Assembly: GCF_002165625.1 (NCBI RefSeq)
Contig: NZ_NGNS01000002.1
Span: 286,661 to 350,660, forward strand
DNA: 64,000 nt
Source: Neiella marina
GTDB taxonomy: Bacteria > Pseudomonadota > Gammaproteobacteria > Enterobacterales > Neiellaceae
Reading direction: 5' to 3'
Below the pieces are notes generated by a model, which ran no database searches, was not told where the DNA came from, and saw only the letters and a program-made list of their open reading frames with translations. The translations under genes were made by a program, and so were the position numbers. Positions 9,100 through 20,713 of this stretch are shown here, one piece after another (the stretch's first letter is position 1; every line of letters begins with the position of its first letter).

Positions 9100-10146
9100 A
9101 TGAAAGTCGCTGATTTCTCGTTTGAATTACCTGACGAGTTAATTGCCCGTTATCCTCAACCAGATCGCAGTAGTAGCCGATTGCTGTGCCTTGATGGCAA
9201 CTCCGGTGAGCTTCAGCATCGCCAGTTCACCGACATTATCGATCATGTTAACCCCGGTGACTTGTTGATTTTCAATGATACTCGAGTGATCCCTGCGCGA
9301 GCATTTGGCCGCAAGGTCACTGGTGCCAAACTGGAAGTTTTGGTTGAGCGAATCATCTCGCCACAACAAGCCCTTGCTCACGTCCGTTGCAGCAAAGCGC
9401 CAAAACCCGGCACAGTGATCATCCTCGAAGACAAAGTAGAGGTGGCAGTTACCGGGCGCCAAGATGCCTTGTTCGAACTTGAGCTAAGCGAGCATCAAAG
9501 TTGGCTCGATGTGCTTGAAGACATTGGACACATGCCGCTTCCGCCATATATCGACCGACCAGATGAAGATTCCGATCGCGAGCGCTACCAAACGGTTTAT
9601 AACGACAAACCAGGAGCCGTAGCCGCACCGACTGCAGGTCTGCACTTTACCGATGAGTTGATGGCAGCAATCAAAGCGAAAGGGGCAGACATTGGGTTTG
9701 TTACTTTGCATGTTGGCGCCGGCACATTCCAGCCTGTGCGGGTGGATGATGTCAAAGACCATGTGATGCATGCAGAATGGGCCGATGTACCGCAAGCTAC
9801 GGTGGATAGAATCAATCAAACGAAAGCTGCTGGTGGTCGCGTTATTGCGGTGGGAACCACTTCGGTACGCTCACTAGAGTCAGCAGCAAAGGCTTCAGGA
9901 GTGGGCAACCAGCTGCAATCGTTTTGTCAGGACACTAGCATCTTTATCTATCCTGGCTATCAGTTCCAGTTGGTTGATGCCATGGTGACCAATTTTCACC
10001 TGCCGCAATCGACCTTGATCATGTTGATTAGTGCCTTTGCTGGGTATGATCATGTGATGGCGGCATACAAGGCCGCAGTCGAACAGCAATACCGCTTTTT
10101 TAGTTACGGCGATGCCATGTTCATCACGCGTAACGAGCACTTATAG
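9100..10146 (+). CDS. queA: tRNA preQ1(34) S-adenosylmethionine ribosyltransferase-isomerase
   Basis: Queuosine biosynthesis enzyme (348 residues) converting preQ1 at the tRNA wobble position to epoxyqueuosine using SAM. The ATG at 9100 is preferred: GGAG lies six bases upstream and the N-terminus then reads [19 protein letters not shown], as in the E. coli enzyme; a TTG at 9073 would add nine residues. Conserved segments [22 protein letters not shown] and [11 protein letters not shown] are present. It is followed by tgt, the preceding enzyme of the pathway. Confidence 0.96.
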   Translation: MKVADFSFELPDELIARYPQPDRSSSRLLCLDGNSGELQHRQFTDIIDHVNPGDLLIFNDTRVIPARAFGRKVTGAKLEVLVERIISPQQALAHVRCSKAPKPGTVIILEDKVEVAVTGRQDALFELELSEHQSWLDVLEDIGHMPLPPYIDRPDEDSDRERYQTVYNDKPGAVAAPTAGLHFTDELMAAIKAKGADIGFVTLHVGAGTFQPVRVDDVKDHVMHAEWADVPQATVDRINQTKAAGGRVIAVGTTSVRSLESAAKASGVGNQLQSFCQDTSIFIYPGYQFQLVDAMVTNFHLPQSTLIMLISAFAGYDHVMAAYKAAVEQQYRFFSYGDAMFITRNEHL

Positions 10147-11365
<1,219 letters not shown>

Positions 11366-11382
11366 CTGTTAAGGAAGTATTC

Positions 11383-11718
11383 ATGAGTCTGTTTATTGCA
11401 GATGCCTGGGCTGATTCAGGTGCACAAGCGCAAGGCGGTGGCTTTGAGTTGATTTTCATGCTGGTAATGTTCGCCGTGATTTTCTATTTCATGGTGTATC
11501 GCCCGCAAGCTAAGCGCGTGAAAGATCACAAAGCTTTGGTTAGCGCGCTGAAAAAAGGCGATGAAGTTCTGACCAATGGTGGTCTGGTTGGCAAAATTGC
11601 CAAGGTAAGTGATGACAAAGATTTTGTTGTCATCAGCTTGGCCGAAGGCCTAGATGTTACTGCTCAAAAAGCAGCTATTTCAGCGGTGCTGCCGAAAGGC
11701 ACAATGAAGTCACTGTAA
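11383..11718 (+). CDS. yajC: Sec translocase accessory subunit YajC
   Basis: Small single-span inner-membrane protein (111 residues) that associates with SecDF. One hydrophobic helix (about residues 20-40, ending FMVYRPQAKR) is followed by a cytoplasmic domain with the family segment KALVSALKKGDEVLTNGG. AAGGA precedes the ATG. It lies directly upstream of secD in the conserved cluster. Confidence 0.95.
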   Translation: MSLFIADAWADSGAQAQGGGFELIFMLVMFAVIFYFMVYRPQAKRVKDHKALVSALKKGDEVLTNGGLVGKIAKVSDDKDFVVISLAEGLDVTAQKAAISAVLPKGTMKSL

Positions 11719-11739
11719 TAAACTCGGCAGGAGCCGATT

Positions 11740-13590
11740 GTGTTAAATACAAATCCTATTTGGAAAGTGCTGATGGTGATCCTTGTGGTCGCCATTTGCG
11801 CACTTTATGCTTCACCAAACTTATATGGTGAGGATCCCGCTGTACAGATCTCTGCTGCCCGCGGTGCGACCGTTGAAGCGCAGACCCTAGACACAGTGAA
11901 ACAAGCCCTTGAGGCCGAAGGCGTTGAATACAAGCGCTTGACCCTTGAGAACAATCAAATTGAATTACGCCTGCTTAATTCAGATCAACAGCTACCTGTT
12001 CGTGAATTGGTTGCCAATGCCCTCGGTGACCGCTTTGTCGTGGCGTTGAACCTCGCGCCAGCGACGCCTGAGTGGCTCGAAAGTCTCGGCGCTAGCCCAA
12101 TGAAGCTAGGACTCGACTTACGTGGCGGTGTTCACTTTCTGATGGAAGTGGATATGGGCGCTGCGATTGCCAAGACCGAAGAGCAAATGGTGCAGGATTT
12201 TCGCTCCGATTTGCGCGAGGAAGGGGTGCGCTACAAAGGCATCCGTCAACGTTCGCAAGGTGGCGTAGAGCTGCGTTTTCGTGATGAAGCTGGCCGCGAT
12301 GAAGGTACCCGTGCCCTCGAGCGTAAGTATCCAGACTTAGTCTTCACTGATACCGATAGTGACACCGACACCATAGTTACCATGAGTGAGCAGAAGCTGA
12401 AAGAAACGCGTGATTACGCTGTTCAGCAGAACATCACTATTATCCGTAACCGGGTTAACGAGTTAGGTGTTGCCGAGCCTTTGGTACAACGCCAAGGTGC
12501 TGACCGTATTGTGGTTGAATTGCCAGGGGTTCAAGACACTGCTCGCGCCAAAGAAATCTTAGGTGCTACGGCGACTCTCGAATTCCGCATGCAAGATACC
12601 AAGGGCGATGTCGCCGCTGCTGTCGGTGGCCGCTCGATTCCTGGTAGTCGATTATTTACCGACCGCGATGGCCGTCCGGTACTTCTGAAGAATCGGGTGA
12701 TCCTGACCGGTGACCATATCGTTGGTGCGCAGTCTGGCTTTGATGAGTATTCGCGCCCACAGGTAAACATTTCACTGGATGGCAAAGGCGGCAATAAGAT
12801 GGCTGCGGCCACCAAAGATGCCATTGGCCAACCGATGGCAACGGTATTCATCGAATACAAGCCTACCGGCAAACGTGATGCCGATGGCCGCCCAATCTTC
12901 GATAAGCAAGAAGAAGTGGTGAACGTTGCGACAATTCAAGCTCGCCTCGGACGCAGTTTCCGGATTACTGGTATCGACTCTCAAGCAGAAGCGCACAACT
13001 TGGCGTTGGTACTGCGTGCCGGTGCCTTGATTGCACCAATTCAGATTGTTGAAGAGCGTACTGTTGGTCCAAGCATGGGGGCGGAGAACATTGAACGAGG
13101 TCTAACCTCGATCATTTATGGCCTTGCCGCCACCATTGCATTCATGCTGTTCTACTATCGTGGTTTTGGCTTGGTTGCCAACGTTGCGTTGGTAATGAAC
13201 TTGGTACTGATCGTTGGTGTTATGTCGATGCTGCCGGGGGCGACGTTATCGCTGCCAGGTATCGCCGGTATCGTTTTAACCATTGGTACAGCAGTCGATG
13301 CTAACGTGCTTATCTTTGAACGAATACGTGAAGAATTGAGGGCTGGGCGCTCGGTACAACAGTCGATTCATATGGGTTATTCCAATGCCTTATCATCGAT
13401 TGCCGATGCCAACATTACCACCTTTATCACGGCGGTTATCTTGTTCTCTATCGGTAGTGGCCCAGTGAAAGGCTTTGCTTTGACACTGGCTATTGGTCTT
13501 GCGACCTCAATGTTTACCGCGATCGTTGGTACGCGTTTGGTCGTTAACTCAGTTTGGGGCGGTCGCCGTCTCGATAAGCTGCCGATTTAA
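11740..13590 (+). CDS. secD: Protein translocase subunit SecD
   Basis: Inner-membrane component (616 residues) of SecDF, which uses the proton gradient to help pull proteins through SecYEG. It has an N-terminal membrane span, a large periplasmic region including the family motif [16 protein letters not shown], and a C-terminal group of five membrane helices. The GTG start at 11740 follows an AGGAG site and gives the expected MLN start. It is followed by secF after 10 bases. Confidence 0.97.
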   Translation: MLNTNPIWKVLMVILVVAICALYASPNLYGEDPAVQISAARGATVEAQTLDTVKQALEAEGVEYKRLTLENNQIELRLLNSDQQLPVRELVANALGDRFVVALNLAPATPEWLESLGASPMKLGLDLRGGVHFLMEVDMGAAIAKTEEQMVQDFRSDLREEGVRYKGIRQRSQGGVELRFRDEAGRDEGTRALERKYPDLVFTDTDSDTDTIVTMSEQKLKETRDYAVQQNITIIRNRVNELGVAEPLVQRQGADRIVVELPGVQDTARAKEILGATATLEFRMQDTKGDVAAAVGGRSIPGSRLFTDRDGRPVLLKNRVILTGDHIVGAQSGFDEYSRPQVNISLDGKGGNKMAAATKDAIGQPMATVFIEYKPTGKRDADGRPIFDKQEEVVNVATIQARLGRSFRITGIDSQAEAHNLALVLRAGALIAPIQIVEERTVGPSMGAENIERGLTSIIYGLAATIAFMLFYYRGFGLVANVALVMNLVLIVGVMSMLPGATLSLPGIAGIVLTIGTAVDANVLIFERIREELRAGRSVQQSIHMGYSNALSSIADANITTFITAVILFSIGSGPVKGFALTLAIGLATSMFTAIVGTRLVVNSVWGGRRLDKLPI

Positions 13591-13600
13591 GGAGCCGACA

Positions 13601-14548
13601 ATGTTTCAAATCTTAAAACTCGACAGCGATATCAACTTCATGCGTTGGCGCGGTCCTGCCGGCATTTTATCGGCTATTTTGGTCATTGTGTCATTAGCTC
13701 TAGTTGGTGTTCGTGGCTTGAACATGGGGCTTGATTTTACCGGCGGTACATTGGTTGAACTTGAGTTCTCTAAATCTGTCGTTGCCTCTGATATCCGCGG
13801 CGTATTGGAAACTGAAGGCTTTGAGTCGGCAACGGTTCAGGCTTACGGCTCTAGTCGTGATATGTTGGTGCGTTTGCCTCCGATTGAACAAGCTTCTGCG
13901 GAAACCCTAAACAACAAGATTACCGACGTACTGAAAACTCAGCTTGACGACCAAGTGATTATCAAGCGTACGGAGTTTGTTGGTCCTGTAGTGGGTCAGG
14001 AGTTGATGGAATCAGCTCTGCTGGCGATGGTTGTCGCACTCATCAGTATTCTGATTTATGTCGCCTTTCGTTTCGAGTGGCGCTTGGGTGCAGGTGCTGT
14101 GGCGGCTTTGTTCCATGATGTGTCGTTGATCTTCGGTTTCTATGCCCTGACTCAGTTGGAGTTTAACCTGACCACCGTGGCTGGTGTACTCTCGGTCATT
14201 GGTTACTCGCTTAACGACACCATCGTGGTATTTGACCGCATTCGGGAAAATTTCCGCAAAGTGCGTAAATTGGGTGAGATTGCGATTACTAATGCATCAT
14301 TGACCCAAACCCTAAGCCGTACCCTGATTACCTCGTTGACTACCCTCGTCGTGCTGTTTGCCTTGTATTTTGCTGGTGGTGAGTTGCTAGCGACATTCTC
14401 GGCATCTTTGATCGTTGGTGTTGTGGTCGGTAGCTACTCGTCGATTTACATTGCTACCACAACGGCGTTGGCTCTTGGTCTCACTCGTGAATCTCTGATT
14501 CCAGAGGAAATCGAGAAAGAAGGTGCTGATCAGCAAGCCATGCTGTAA
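13601..14548 (+). CDS. secF: Protein translocase subunit SecF
   Basis: Partner of SecD (315 residues): one N-terminal membrane span, a periplasmic domain starting at MGLDFTGGT, and a C-terminal five-helix membrane domain with VIGYSLNDTIVVFDRIREN. The ATG at 13601 is chosen because AAGGAG lies immediately upstream; the longer open frame overlaps secD and gives a non-homologous extension. It is the last gene of the cluster and ends at a strong terminator. Confidence 0.97.
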   Translation: MFQILKLDSDINFMRWRGPAGILSAILVIVSLALVGVRGLNMGLDFTGGTLVELEFSKSVVASDIRGVLETEGFESATVQAYGSSRDMLVRLPPIEQASAETLNNKITDVLKTQLDDQVIIKRTEFVGPVVGQELMESALLAMVVALISILIYVAFRFEWRLGAGAVAALFHDVSLIFGFYALTQLEFNLTTVAGVLSVIGYSLNDTIVVFDRIRENFRKVRKLGEIAITNASLTQTLSRTLITSLTTLVVLFALYFAGGELLATFSASLIVGVVVGSYSSIYIATTTALALGLTRESLIPEEIEKEGADQQAML

Positions 14549-14573
14549 CGACTGAGTTACTAGCTCTTACACA

Positions 14574-14598
14574 AGCGGCCCTGATGGCCGCTTTTTTT
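14574..14598 (+). terminator. secF terminator
   Basis: Perfect seven-base-pair stem AGCGGCC/GGCCGCT with a five-base loop, running into seven T. Confidence 0.92.
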
Positions 14599-14698
14599 AT
14601 GAGCAATCCTCTGACATAAATTATTACATTGGTCTTTTGAGCTTGGAGTCGTTTGCTTACGTTTTACCTTTGGCTAGCAACCAAACTGGAGACCAAGC

Positions 14699-14914
14699 AT
14701 GACTTTATTATCAAGTATCTTTGCAGTATCCCTTTTGGCCACTCCCACCGATGTTGAAGTATTTCGAGTGACCAACTATTACCCGCAACAGCTCGAACTA
14801 CAATCTTCTGAGTATGCCCAACAAGCTCGCATATTGGTCAAGTATGAAGTGGGGCGTGATGTTCGAGAAGCCAAACAGCGAGTGCTGGAACAGGCTCAGC
14901 AACAACCCAACTGA
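14699..14914 (+). CDS. Small exported protein of unknown function, copy A
   Basis: 71 residues: an N-terminal hydrophobic segment (LLSSIFAVSLLA) resembling a short signal peptide or anchor, then a mature part of about 55 residues ending in a charged helix (REAKQRVLEQAQQ). GGAG precedes the ATG by about seven bases. It is clearly paralogous to the gene at 15111: shared features include P-x-D-V-x-V near the start of the mature part, NY, QQ, EL, QA, a Y-x-V-x2-D-V block and RV-x-E-x-A-x-Q. I do not recognise a family. It lies behind the secF terminator, so it needs its own promoter. Confidence 0.6.
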   Translation: MTLLSSIFAVSLLATPTDVEVFRVTNYYPQQLELQSSEYAQQARILVKYEVGRDVREAKQRVLEQAQQQPN

Positions 14915-15110
14915 CCAGTGAATTCGGCGCTCAAGTGCGCGGTGTTGTTACTAGGTACACAACTTTGTTATTGCAGTAGGGGTGTTGATGTAGAAGGGTA
15001 ACAATTGATGTCGATTATCAGCTTACGACATATTTGCTTACCACCTCGATAGGAACAGCAATCAGAGTTCGGCTTTACTTAGCTGCGGCAAACAACGCTG
15101 GAGAGCGACC

Positions 15111-15329
15111 ATGATTATTTCTGCATCTATTGTTATTTCTGCATTGGCATCCCAACCGGTTGATGTGCCGGTGTATACCGTCAATTATCTACATCAACAA
15201 CAAACAATCGAGTTACCCCGATATCTGCGACAGGCCCATCAAGCAATACATTACGACGTGGTGATGGATGTCCATCAAGCGAGGTTGCGCGTTATTGAAT
15301 CCGCCGAGCAATTATCCAAGGTTGGTTAA
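15111..15329 (+). CDS. Small exported protein of unknown function, copy B
   Basis: 72 residues with a hydrophobic N-terminus (IISASIVISALAS) and a mature part matching copy A almost end to end with one single-residue gap. The bases before the ATG are also alike (CTGGAGA followed by C-rich spacer), pointing to duplication of the whole gene with its ribosome-binding site. The conserved core includes VPVYTVNY, a QQ pair, a central EL and a C-terminal MDVHQARLRVIESAEQ helix. No cysteine or lipobox is present, so a soluble periplasmic or weakly anchored product is likely. Confidence 0.6.
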   Translation: MIISASIVISALASQPVDVPVYTVNYLHQQQTIELPRYLRQAHQAIHYDVVMDVHQARLRVIESAEQLSKVG

Positions 15330-15394
15330 TTGCGTCAATGCAGCTGTTGGTTTGGCAGTAATTGTTGAACGAATTGTGGTCAGCCGCTGGATAC

Positions 15395-15426
15395 AAAAAA
15401 GGCCCTAGCGAGAGCTAGGGCCTTTT
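15395..15426. terminator. Bidirectional terminator, copy B / suhB
   Basis: Perfect nine-base-pair stem GGCCCTAGC/GCTAGGGCC with a GAGA tetraloop, preceded by six A and followed by four T. It serves the convergent small gene and suhB. Confidence 0.9.
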
Positions 15427-15450
15427 CTATTCGATATCAATAGCGACCAT

Positions 15451-16254
15451 TTAGCGCTTTAGCGCCTCGCCTAAGTGAGGTTGCATGGTCTTCACCAAAC
15501 GTTGAGTGACACGAGGGTTAGCTGCCACAACGTTGCCGCTTTTCAGGTGGTTGTGACCACCGACGAAGTCACAAACGATGCCGCCAGCTTCGCGAACAAT
15601 CAATTCGCCTGCTGCGATGTCCCATGGCTTAAGGCCAATTTCCCAGAACCCATCGACGCGGCCAGCTGCGACATAAGCTAAGTCCAGTGCTGCCGAACCG
15701 GCGCGGCGCATGTCGCCAACATGCTCGAACAAGTCAGCAAAAATCGCGGTATAAGCTGGCAGGTGGTGTTTCGCCTTGAATGGGAAACCGGTGGCCAGCA
15801 GAGTGCCGTTCAAATCAGGTTTGTTTGTTACACGAATACGATAACCGTTCAGCTGGGCGCCTGCGCCACGGCTCGCGGTAAACAGTTCGTCACGGATTGG
15901 ATCATAGATAACCGCCTGGTCGAGACGATCTTTGTGTTTCAGTGCAATTGAAATTGCAAAGTGAGGTACACCACGCATGAAGTTGGTGGTGCCATCGAGT
16001 GGGTCAATTATCCATTGGAAGTCACTTTTCTCTGCGCCACTAATGCCGCTTTCTTCGGCTACGATGCTGTGATCAGGATACGCATTTAATAGCGTTTCGA
16101 TAATAACTTGTTCGGCATCCTTATCGATGTTGGTGACAAAATCATTGGCACTTTTAGTTTCCGCTTCGACACGGTCCAGTCGTTCGTAACCTTGCAGGAT
16201 CACTTTTCCTGCCGCTCGTGCTGCACGCACGGCGATATTCAGCATTGGATGCAT
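15451..16254 (-). CDS. suhB: Inositol-1-monophosphatase family protein SuhB
   Basis: Mg-dependent phosphatase fold (267 residues); in E. coli SuhB also takes part in ribosomal RNA antitermination complexes. Metal-site motifs are SIVAEESG, WIIDPLDGTTNF and KPWDIAAGELIVREAGG. The N-terminus MHPMLNIAVRAARAAG is nearly that of E. coli. It is divergent from trmJ, as in E. coli. Confidence 0.96.
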   Translation of the reverse strand: MHPMLNIAVRAARAAGKVILQGYERLDRVEAETKSANDFVTNIDKDAEQVIIETLLNAYPDHSIVAEESGISGAEKSDFQWIIDPLDGTTNFMRGVPHFAISIALKHKDRLDQAVIYDPIRDELFTASRGAGAQLNGYRIRVTNKPDLNGTLLATGFPFKAKHHLPAYTAIFADLFEHVGDMRRAGSAALDLAYVAAGRVDGFWEIGLKPWDIAAGELIVREAGGIVCDFVGGHNHLKSGNVVAANPRVTQRLVKTMQPHLGEALKR

Positions 16255-16466
16255 TCCACTACCACTCGATGTTTTGTTAAAGAACTAGGTCGGCGGCGGA
16301 GTATACACGTGGTTGTAGGCTTATTCCAGCTTAAATTTTGACCAGTTTAAATTGGTGCTTTCGTCATTATCAAAAGATCTCAACAAGGTCTAGGATCTCC
16401 ATCTATAAAACAATGATCTGGCGTGATAAACTTCGTGCCCGCAAAAATTCCAGGTGCATTTCAATC

Positions 16467-17246
16467 ATGTTGGATCAAGTTCGCATTGTGTTGGTCGGCA
16501 CGACTCATTCCGGCAACATCGGCTCAGCTGCCCGAGCGATGAAAACCATGGGGCTTAAACATTTGTACCTCGTTGATCCTCAGGCAATGCCTGATGGTAA
16601 GTCGGTTGCGTTGGCCGCTGGCGCCGTGGATGTGCTTGAAAACGTAACTATTTGCGATTCGCTGCAACAAGCTATCGCTGACTGCGGTCTAGTCGTAGGG
16701 ACGAGTGCCCGAAATCGCACCTTTAGCTGGCCGATGTTGGACCCTCGCGAATGTGGTGAAAAGGTGATTGCCGAGGCGCCTAACTACCCGGTAGCGATTG
16801 TCTTCGGTCGCGAAGCTCATGGTTTGAGTAATGATGAGTTACAGCAGTGTCATTTTCATGTGTGTATTCCGGCAAATCCGGACTATAGCTCGTTGAATTT
16901 GGCTGCCGCCGTCCAAACCTTATGTTATGAGGTGCGAATGGCCTGGTTAAGCCATCAGCAACATGAGAGTGAACAAACGGAGTATCCGCTAGCCGAGCAA
17001 TTGGAAGGGTTTTATCAGCACTTGGAACAGACCCTGCGCCAAACCGGATTCATTATTCCACAGCATCCAGGTGCTGTAATGACAAAGCTAAGGCGACTGT
17101 TTAACCGCGCGCGGCCAGAGGTAACAGAGCTAAATATTTTGCGAGGCATGCTGAGTTCAGTGCAAAAACCTGGACGTAAGAAGCATGCATCACATCAGGA
17201 AGACGCGCAGCAAGCGAGTGATGTTGACAACAACGACAAGGAATAA
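16467..17246 (+). CDS. trmJ: tRNA (cytidine/uridine-32-2'-O)-methyltransferase TrmJ
   Basis: SPOUT-class methyltransferase (259 residues) modifying the ribose of tRNA position 32. The start at 16467 gives [20 protein letters not shown], equivalent to the E. coli N-terminus; the longer open frame upstream is not family-like. SPOUT knot segments [15 protein letters not shown] and [17 protein letters not shown] are present. The ribosome-binding site is weak (AGGTG, about 12 bases away). A charged, low-complexity tail ends the protein. cysE follows after 14 bases. Confidence 0.93.
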   Translation: MLDQVRIVLVGTTHSGNIGSAARAMKTMGLKHLYLVDPQAMPDGKSVALAAGAVDVLENVTICDSLQQAIADCGLVVGTSARNRTFSWPMLDPRECGEKVIAEAPNYPVAIVFGREAHGLSNDELQQCHFHVCIPANPDYSSLNLAAAVQTLCYEVRMAWLSHQQHESEQTEYPLAEQLEGFYQHLEQTLRQTGFIIPQHPGAVMTKLRRLFNRARPEVTELNILRGMLSSVQKPGRKKHASHQEDAQQASDVDNNDKE

Positions 17247-17260
17247 GGAGAACAACTCAA

Positions 17261-18070
17261 ATGTTTAGGCACATGAGAGAAGACATTCGTTGTGTGTTTG
17301 GGCGCGATCCAGCAGCCCGCAATACATGGGAAGTGCTCACTTGTTACCCTGGGCTTCACGCTCTTTGGCTTCATCGTTTGGCAAATTGGTTTTGGCGTCA
17401 TCGGATGAAATGGCTAGGCCGTTTTGTGTCGTCCTTTTCGCGATGGATGACAGGAATCGAAATTCACCCTGGAGCCACCATTGGTCGGCGTTTTTTTATT
17501 GACCATGGGATGGGCATTGTGATTGGTGAAACGGCTGAGATCGGTGATGATGTGACGCTATACCACGGTGTTACGTTAGGTGGTACCAGTTGGGATGCAG
17601 GAAAACGTCATCCGACATTAAAAAATGGCGTAGTGATCGGCGCCGGCGCTAAGGTGTTAGGGCCTTTCACTGTCCATGAGAATGCCCGAATTGGATCCAA
17701 TGCTGTGGTGGTCAAGGAAGTACCCGCTGGAGCTACCGTAGTGGGGATCCCCGGGCGAATCGTGAAGGCACAGACTAGCACCGACGAAAAACGAGAACAT
17801 CGTGATGCATTAGCCAAGAAATATGGCTTTAACTCCTATGCGGTGTCACCCGATAATCCAGACCCGGTTGCTCAAGCCATTGGCCAGTTAGTTGACCATA
17901 TTCATCTGATGGATGCCAAAGTCAATGACATGTGCGGTGCAATTAATGACCTCGGTGGCGACGTTTGCAAAGAAATTCCAGAGCTCGACGTGATTGATTT
18001 AGCCGAGGCAGAAAAGGAAGCAGCGCAGGCTCGGCAGCGAGAGCGTGAAGCATTTGATCCAGGAATTTAG
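17261..18070 (+). CDS. cysE: Serine O-acetyltransferase
   Basis: Makes O-acetylserine, the carbon skeleton for cysteine (269 residues). It has the N-terminal helical part and a left-handed beta-helix of hexapeptide repeats ([45 protein letters not shown]) with the catalytic FIDHGMG histidine region. This is the version found next to isc clusters, with a C-terminal extension after the acyltransferase core. Position immediately before iscR suggests it feeds cysteine to the IscS desulfurase. Confidence 0.95.
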   Translation: MFRHMREDIRCVFGRDPAARNTWEVLTCYPGLHALWLHRLANWFWRHRMKWLGRFVSSFSRWMTGIEIHPGATIGRRFFIDHGMGIVIGETAEIGDDVTLYHGVTLGGTSWDAGKRHPTLKNGVVIGAGAKVLGPFTVHENARIGSNAVVVKEVPAGATVVGIPGRIVKAQTSTDEKREHRDALAKKYGFNSYAVSPDNPDPVAQAIGQLVDHIHLMDAKVNDMCGAINDLGGDVCKEIPELDVIDLAEAEKEAAQARQREREAFDPGI

Positions 18071-18094
18071 CTTGCCGGTTGATCCGGTCGAATA

Positions 18095-18119
18095 AAACTT
18101 GAGTAAATTAGTATGATAT
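18095..18119 (+). promoter_or_regulatory. IscR type-1 binding site, distal
   Basis: By hand this 25-base stretch matches the type-1 IscR consensus, as I recall it, at about 20 of 25 positions (core TTGAGT-AAAT-TAGTAT). It directly abuts the second site. Confidence 0.6.
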
Positions 18120-18144
18120 TTACTTGACTGTTTTACTCGGGTAT
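18120..18144 (+). promoter_or_regulatory. IscR type-1 binding site, proximal
   Basis: About 23 of 25 positions match the type-1 IscR consensus (CTTGACT-GTTT-TACTCGGGTAT). The site lies about 40 bases before iscR and overlaps a TTGACT that could be a -35 element, so [2Fe-2S]-IscR should repress its own operon from here. Confidence 0.85.
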
Positions 18145-18185
18145 GTGACCATTCCCGGCACTGCTGAGAGAGACCGGACATTATA

Positions 18186-18665
18186 ATGCGTTTAACATCA
18201 AAAGGCCGCTATGCGGTAACAGCCATGCTTGATGTGGCTCTGCACTCTGAAGATGGCCCTGTGCCATTGGCCGATATTTCAGAACGTCAGGACATCTCAT
18301 TGTCCTATCTGGAGCAGCTTTTTTCTCGCTTGCGTAAGCAAGGGCTAGTTTCCAGTGTCCGTGGCCCCGGCGGCGGATATCGTCTCGGCAAGGAAGCAGC
18401 TGATATTTCCGTCAATATGGTGATCGCAGCAGTCGATGAGTCGATTGATGCAACGCGTTGTCAAGGCAAAGGCGACTGCCAGAGCGGTAATCGTTGCTTA
18501 ACCCATTCGTTGTGGCTGGGTCTCAGCGAACGCATAGAGAACTTCCTAGCTAGTATTTCGCTGGCTGATTTGATGCAAGAGCACGACGTTCAAGGCGTGA
18601 CCGAGCGTCAAGATACTCAACTGAACAATAATAAGATTAATATTCCCCTCCACATGGTGGGTTGA
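18186..18665 (+). CDS. iscR: Fe-S cluster-sensing transcription regulator IscR
   Basis: Rrf2-family regulator (159 residues). The winged-helix domain starts at [16 protein letters not shown]. The [2Fe-2S] ligands C92, C98, C104 and H107 are all at the E. coli positions ([20 protein letters not shown]). It heads the isc operon, and two IscR sites upstream show autoregulation. The C-terminal tail after about residue 135 is variable, as usual. Confidence 0.97.
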   Translation: MRLTSKGRYAVTAMLDVALHSEDGPVPLADISERQDISLSYLEQLFSRLRKQGLVSSVRGPGGGYRLGKEAADISVNMVIAAVDESIDATRCQGKGDCQSGNRCLTHSLWLGLSERIENFLASISLADLMQEHDVQGVTERQDTQLNNNKINIPLHMVG

Positions 18666-18706
18666 TAGCCGTACGCGGCGCAGACGAGATTTATACGGAG
18701 TAATTC

Positions 18707-19921
18707 ATGAAGCTTCCGATTTACTTGGATTATTCAGCAACCACCCCTGTTGACCCTCGGGTTGCTGAAAAAATGATGCAATACATGACCACCGATGGTG
18801 TGTTTGGTAACCCAGCTTCGCGCTCTCACAAGTTCGGCTGGCAAGCGGAAGAAGCGGTTGATATCGCCCGTAACCAAATCGCCGACTTGATCAATGCTGA
18901 TCCACGAGAAATCGTCTTTACATCCGGCGCGACCGAATCGAACAACCTTGCTATCAAAGGTGCAGCCCACTTCTATCAGAAGAAAGGCAAGCACCTAATC
19001 ACCTGCAAAACCGAGCACAAAGCTGTTTTAGATACCTTCCGTCAACTCGAACGAGAAGGTTTCGAAGTGACTTACCTTGAGCCTGAGAGCAATGGCTTGA
19101 TTGACCTGGCCAAGCTTCGGGATGCCCTTCGTGAAGACACCATCGTTGTTAGCATCATGCATGTCAACAACGAGATCGGCGTGATTCAAGACATTACCGC
19201 TATTGGCGAGCTATGCCGCGAGAACAAAGTATTGTTCCACGTTGATGCAGCGCAAAGCGTCGGTAAGGTGCCGATCGACATGGTCGAGCAAAAGATCGAC
19301 ATGATGAGTTTTTCTGCTCACAAGTGTTATGGCCCAAAAGGCATTGGTGCTTTGTATGTGCGCCGCAAACCGCGGATCCGTTTGGAAGCACAAATGCACG
19401 GCGGTGGCCATGAACGTGGGATGCGCTCTGGCACTTTGCCGACTCATCAGATTGTTGGTATGGGTGAAGCCTTCCGCTTAGCAAAAGAGGAAATGGCGCA
19501 AGAGAACGAACGCGTACTAGCGCTACGTCAACGCCTGTGGGATGGCATCAAGGACATGGAGGAAGTCTATGTCAACGGTGACCTAGAACAGCGCGTAGCG
19601 GGCAACCTCAATGTCAGCTTTGCTTTCGTTGAAGGTGAGTCACTGATTATGGCATTGAAAGATCTCGCCGTGTCGTCCGGCTCCGCTTGTACATCAGCTA
19701 GCCTCGAACCATCGTATGTGTTGCGTGCCCTAGGGCTCAACGATGAGCTTGCGCATAGCTCAATTCGTTTCAGCATTGGCCGTTTCACTACCCAAGAAGA
19801 AGTGGATTACACCGTCAACTTGCTGCAAAACGCGATTGGCAAATTACGTGAAATGTCGCCGTTGTGGGAAATGTTTAAAGACGGCGTCGATTTGAATAAA
19901 GTCGAATGGACTCACCATTAA
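18707..19921 (+). CDS. iscS: Cysteine desulfurase IscS
   Basis: PLP enzyme (404 residues) that takes sulfur from cysteine for Fe-S clusters and tRNA thiolation. The PLP lysine is K206 ([12 protein letters not shown]) and the persulfide cysteine is C328 ([15 protein letters not shown]), both at the E. coli positions. CGGAG lies before the ATG. Confidence 0.98.
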   Translation: MKLPIYLDYSATTPVDPRVAEKMMQYMTTDGVFGNPASRSHKFGWQAEEAVDIARNQIADLINADPREIVFTSGATESNNLAIKGAAHFYQKKGKHLITCKTEHKAVLDTFRQLEREGFEVTYLEPESNGLIDLAKLRDALREDTIVVSIMHVNNEIGVIQDITAIGELCRENKVLFHVDAAQSVGKVPIDMVEQKIDMMSFSAHKCYGPKGIGALYVRRKPRIRLEAQMHGGGHERGMRSGTLPTHQIVGMGEAFRLAKEEMAQENERVLALRQRLWDGIKDMEEVYVNGDLEQRVAGNLNVSFAFVEGESLIMALKDLAVSSGSACTSASLEPSYVLRALGLNDELAHSSIRFSIGRFTTQEEVDYTVNLLQNAIGKLREMSPLWEMFKDGVDLNKVEWTHH

Positions 19922-19952
19922 TTGCGGACGGACAAAGTAGGAGTAAATAGAT

Positions 19953-20336
19953 ATGGCTTACAGTGAAAAAGTAATCGACCACTACGAGAATCCTCGCAAC
20001 GTTGGCTCGTTTGAAAAAGATGATCCACAAGTTGCTACCGGTATGGTCGGTGCACCCGCTTGTGGTGACGTGATGAAGCTTCAACTTAAGATTGATGATG
20101 ATGGCGTAATTGAAGATGCCAAATTCAAAACCTATGGCTGTGGTAGCGCCATCGCTTCGTCATCGCTAGTAACTGAGTGGGTGAAAGGCAAGACCCTCGA
20201 TGAAGCGGCAACAATCAAGAACACTGAAATTGCCGAGGAGTTGGCATTGCCACCAGTTAAGATCCACTGTTCAATTTTGGCAGAAGATGCCATTAAAGCA
20301 GCGATTGAAGACTATAAAAGCAAGCAACCCGCTTAA
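19953..20336 (+). CDS. iscU: Fe-S cluster scaffold IscU
   Basis: Scaffold on which clusters are assembled (127 residues). The three ligand cysteines C37, C63 and C106, with neighbouring H105, are conserved. The chaperone-binding loop LPPVK is present for HscA recognition. Confidence 0.98.
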   Translation: MAYSEKVIDHYENPRNVGSFEKDDPQVATGMVGAPACGDVMKLQLKIDDDGVIEDAKFKTYGCGSAIASSSLVTEWVKGKTLDEAATIKNTEIAEELALPPVKIHCSILAEDAIKAAIEDYKSKQPA

Positions 20337-20354
20337 TCTCAGGAGACATAAGGC

Positions 20355-20678
20355 ATGGCAGTAACAATGACTGACGCAGCAGCCGATCGAGTCAGTGCAT
20401 TTTTATCAAATCGAGGTAAAGGTGTGGGCCTTCGCCTCGGGGTTCGAACGACTGGTTGTAGTGGCCTTGCCTATGTCCTGGAGTTTGTTGATGAACTGGA
20501 AGATGGCGATGAAGTATTCGAGACCCATGGCCTGAAAGTCATCATTGATGGCAAAAGCCTGGTATACCTCAACGGCACTGAGCTTGATTTCGTCAAAGAA
20601 GGATTGAATGAAGGCTTCCAGTTCAACAATCCAAATGTAAAAGACGAGTGTGGCTGCGGCGAGAGCTTTACCGTATAG
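20355..20678 (+). CDS. iscA: A-type Fe-S carrier IscA
   Basis: Cluster carrier protein (107 residues) of the HesB/IscA family with the three conserved cysteines ([13 protein letters not shown] and the C-terminal CGCGESF). It lies between iscU and hscB in the standard order. Confidence 0.97.
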   Translation: MAVTMTDAAADRVSAFLSNRGKGVGLRLGVRTTGCSGLAYVLEFVDELEDGDEVFETHGLKVIIDGKSLVYLNGTELDFVKEGLNEGFQFNNPNVKDECGCGESFTV

Positions 20679-20713
20679 CTTTTTTTGAGCCTTGTTAACG
20701 CGCACTGATCATT

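Noticed and set aside
13493..13600. Upstream extension of secF overlapping secD
   Set aside because: The ATG at 13601 has a strong ribosome-binding site and gives the family N-terminus; the extension is secD read in another frame.
16338..16466. 43-codon N-terminal extension of trmJ
   Set aside because: The homologous start is [11 protein letters not shown] at 16467; the extension is basic and unlike the family.
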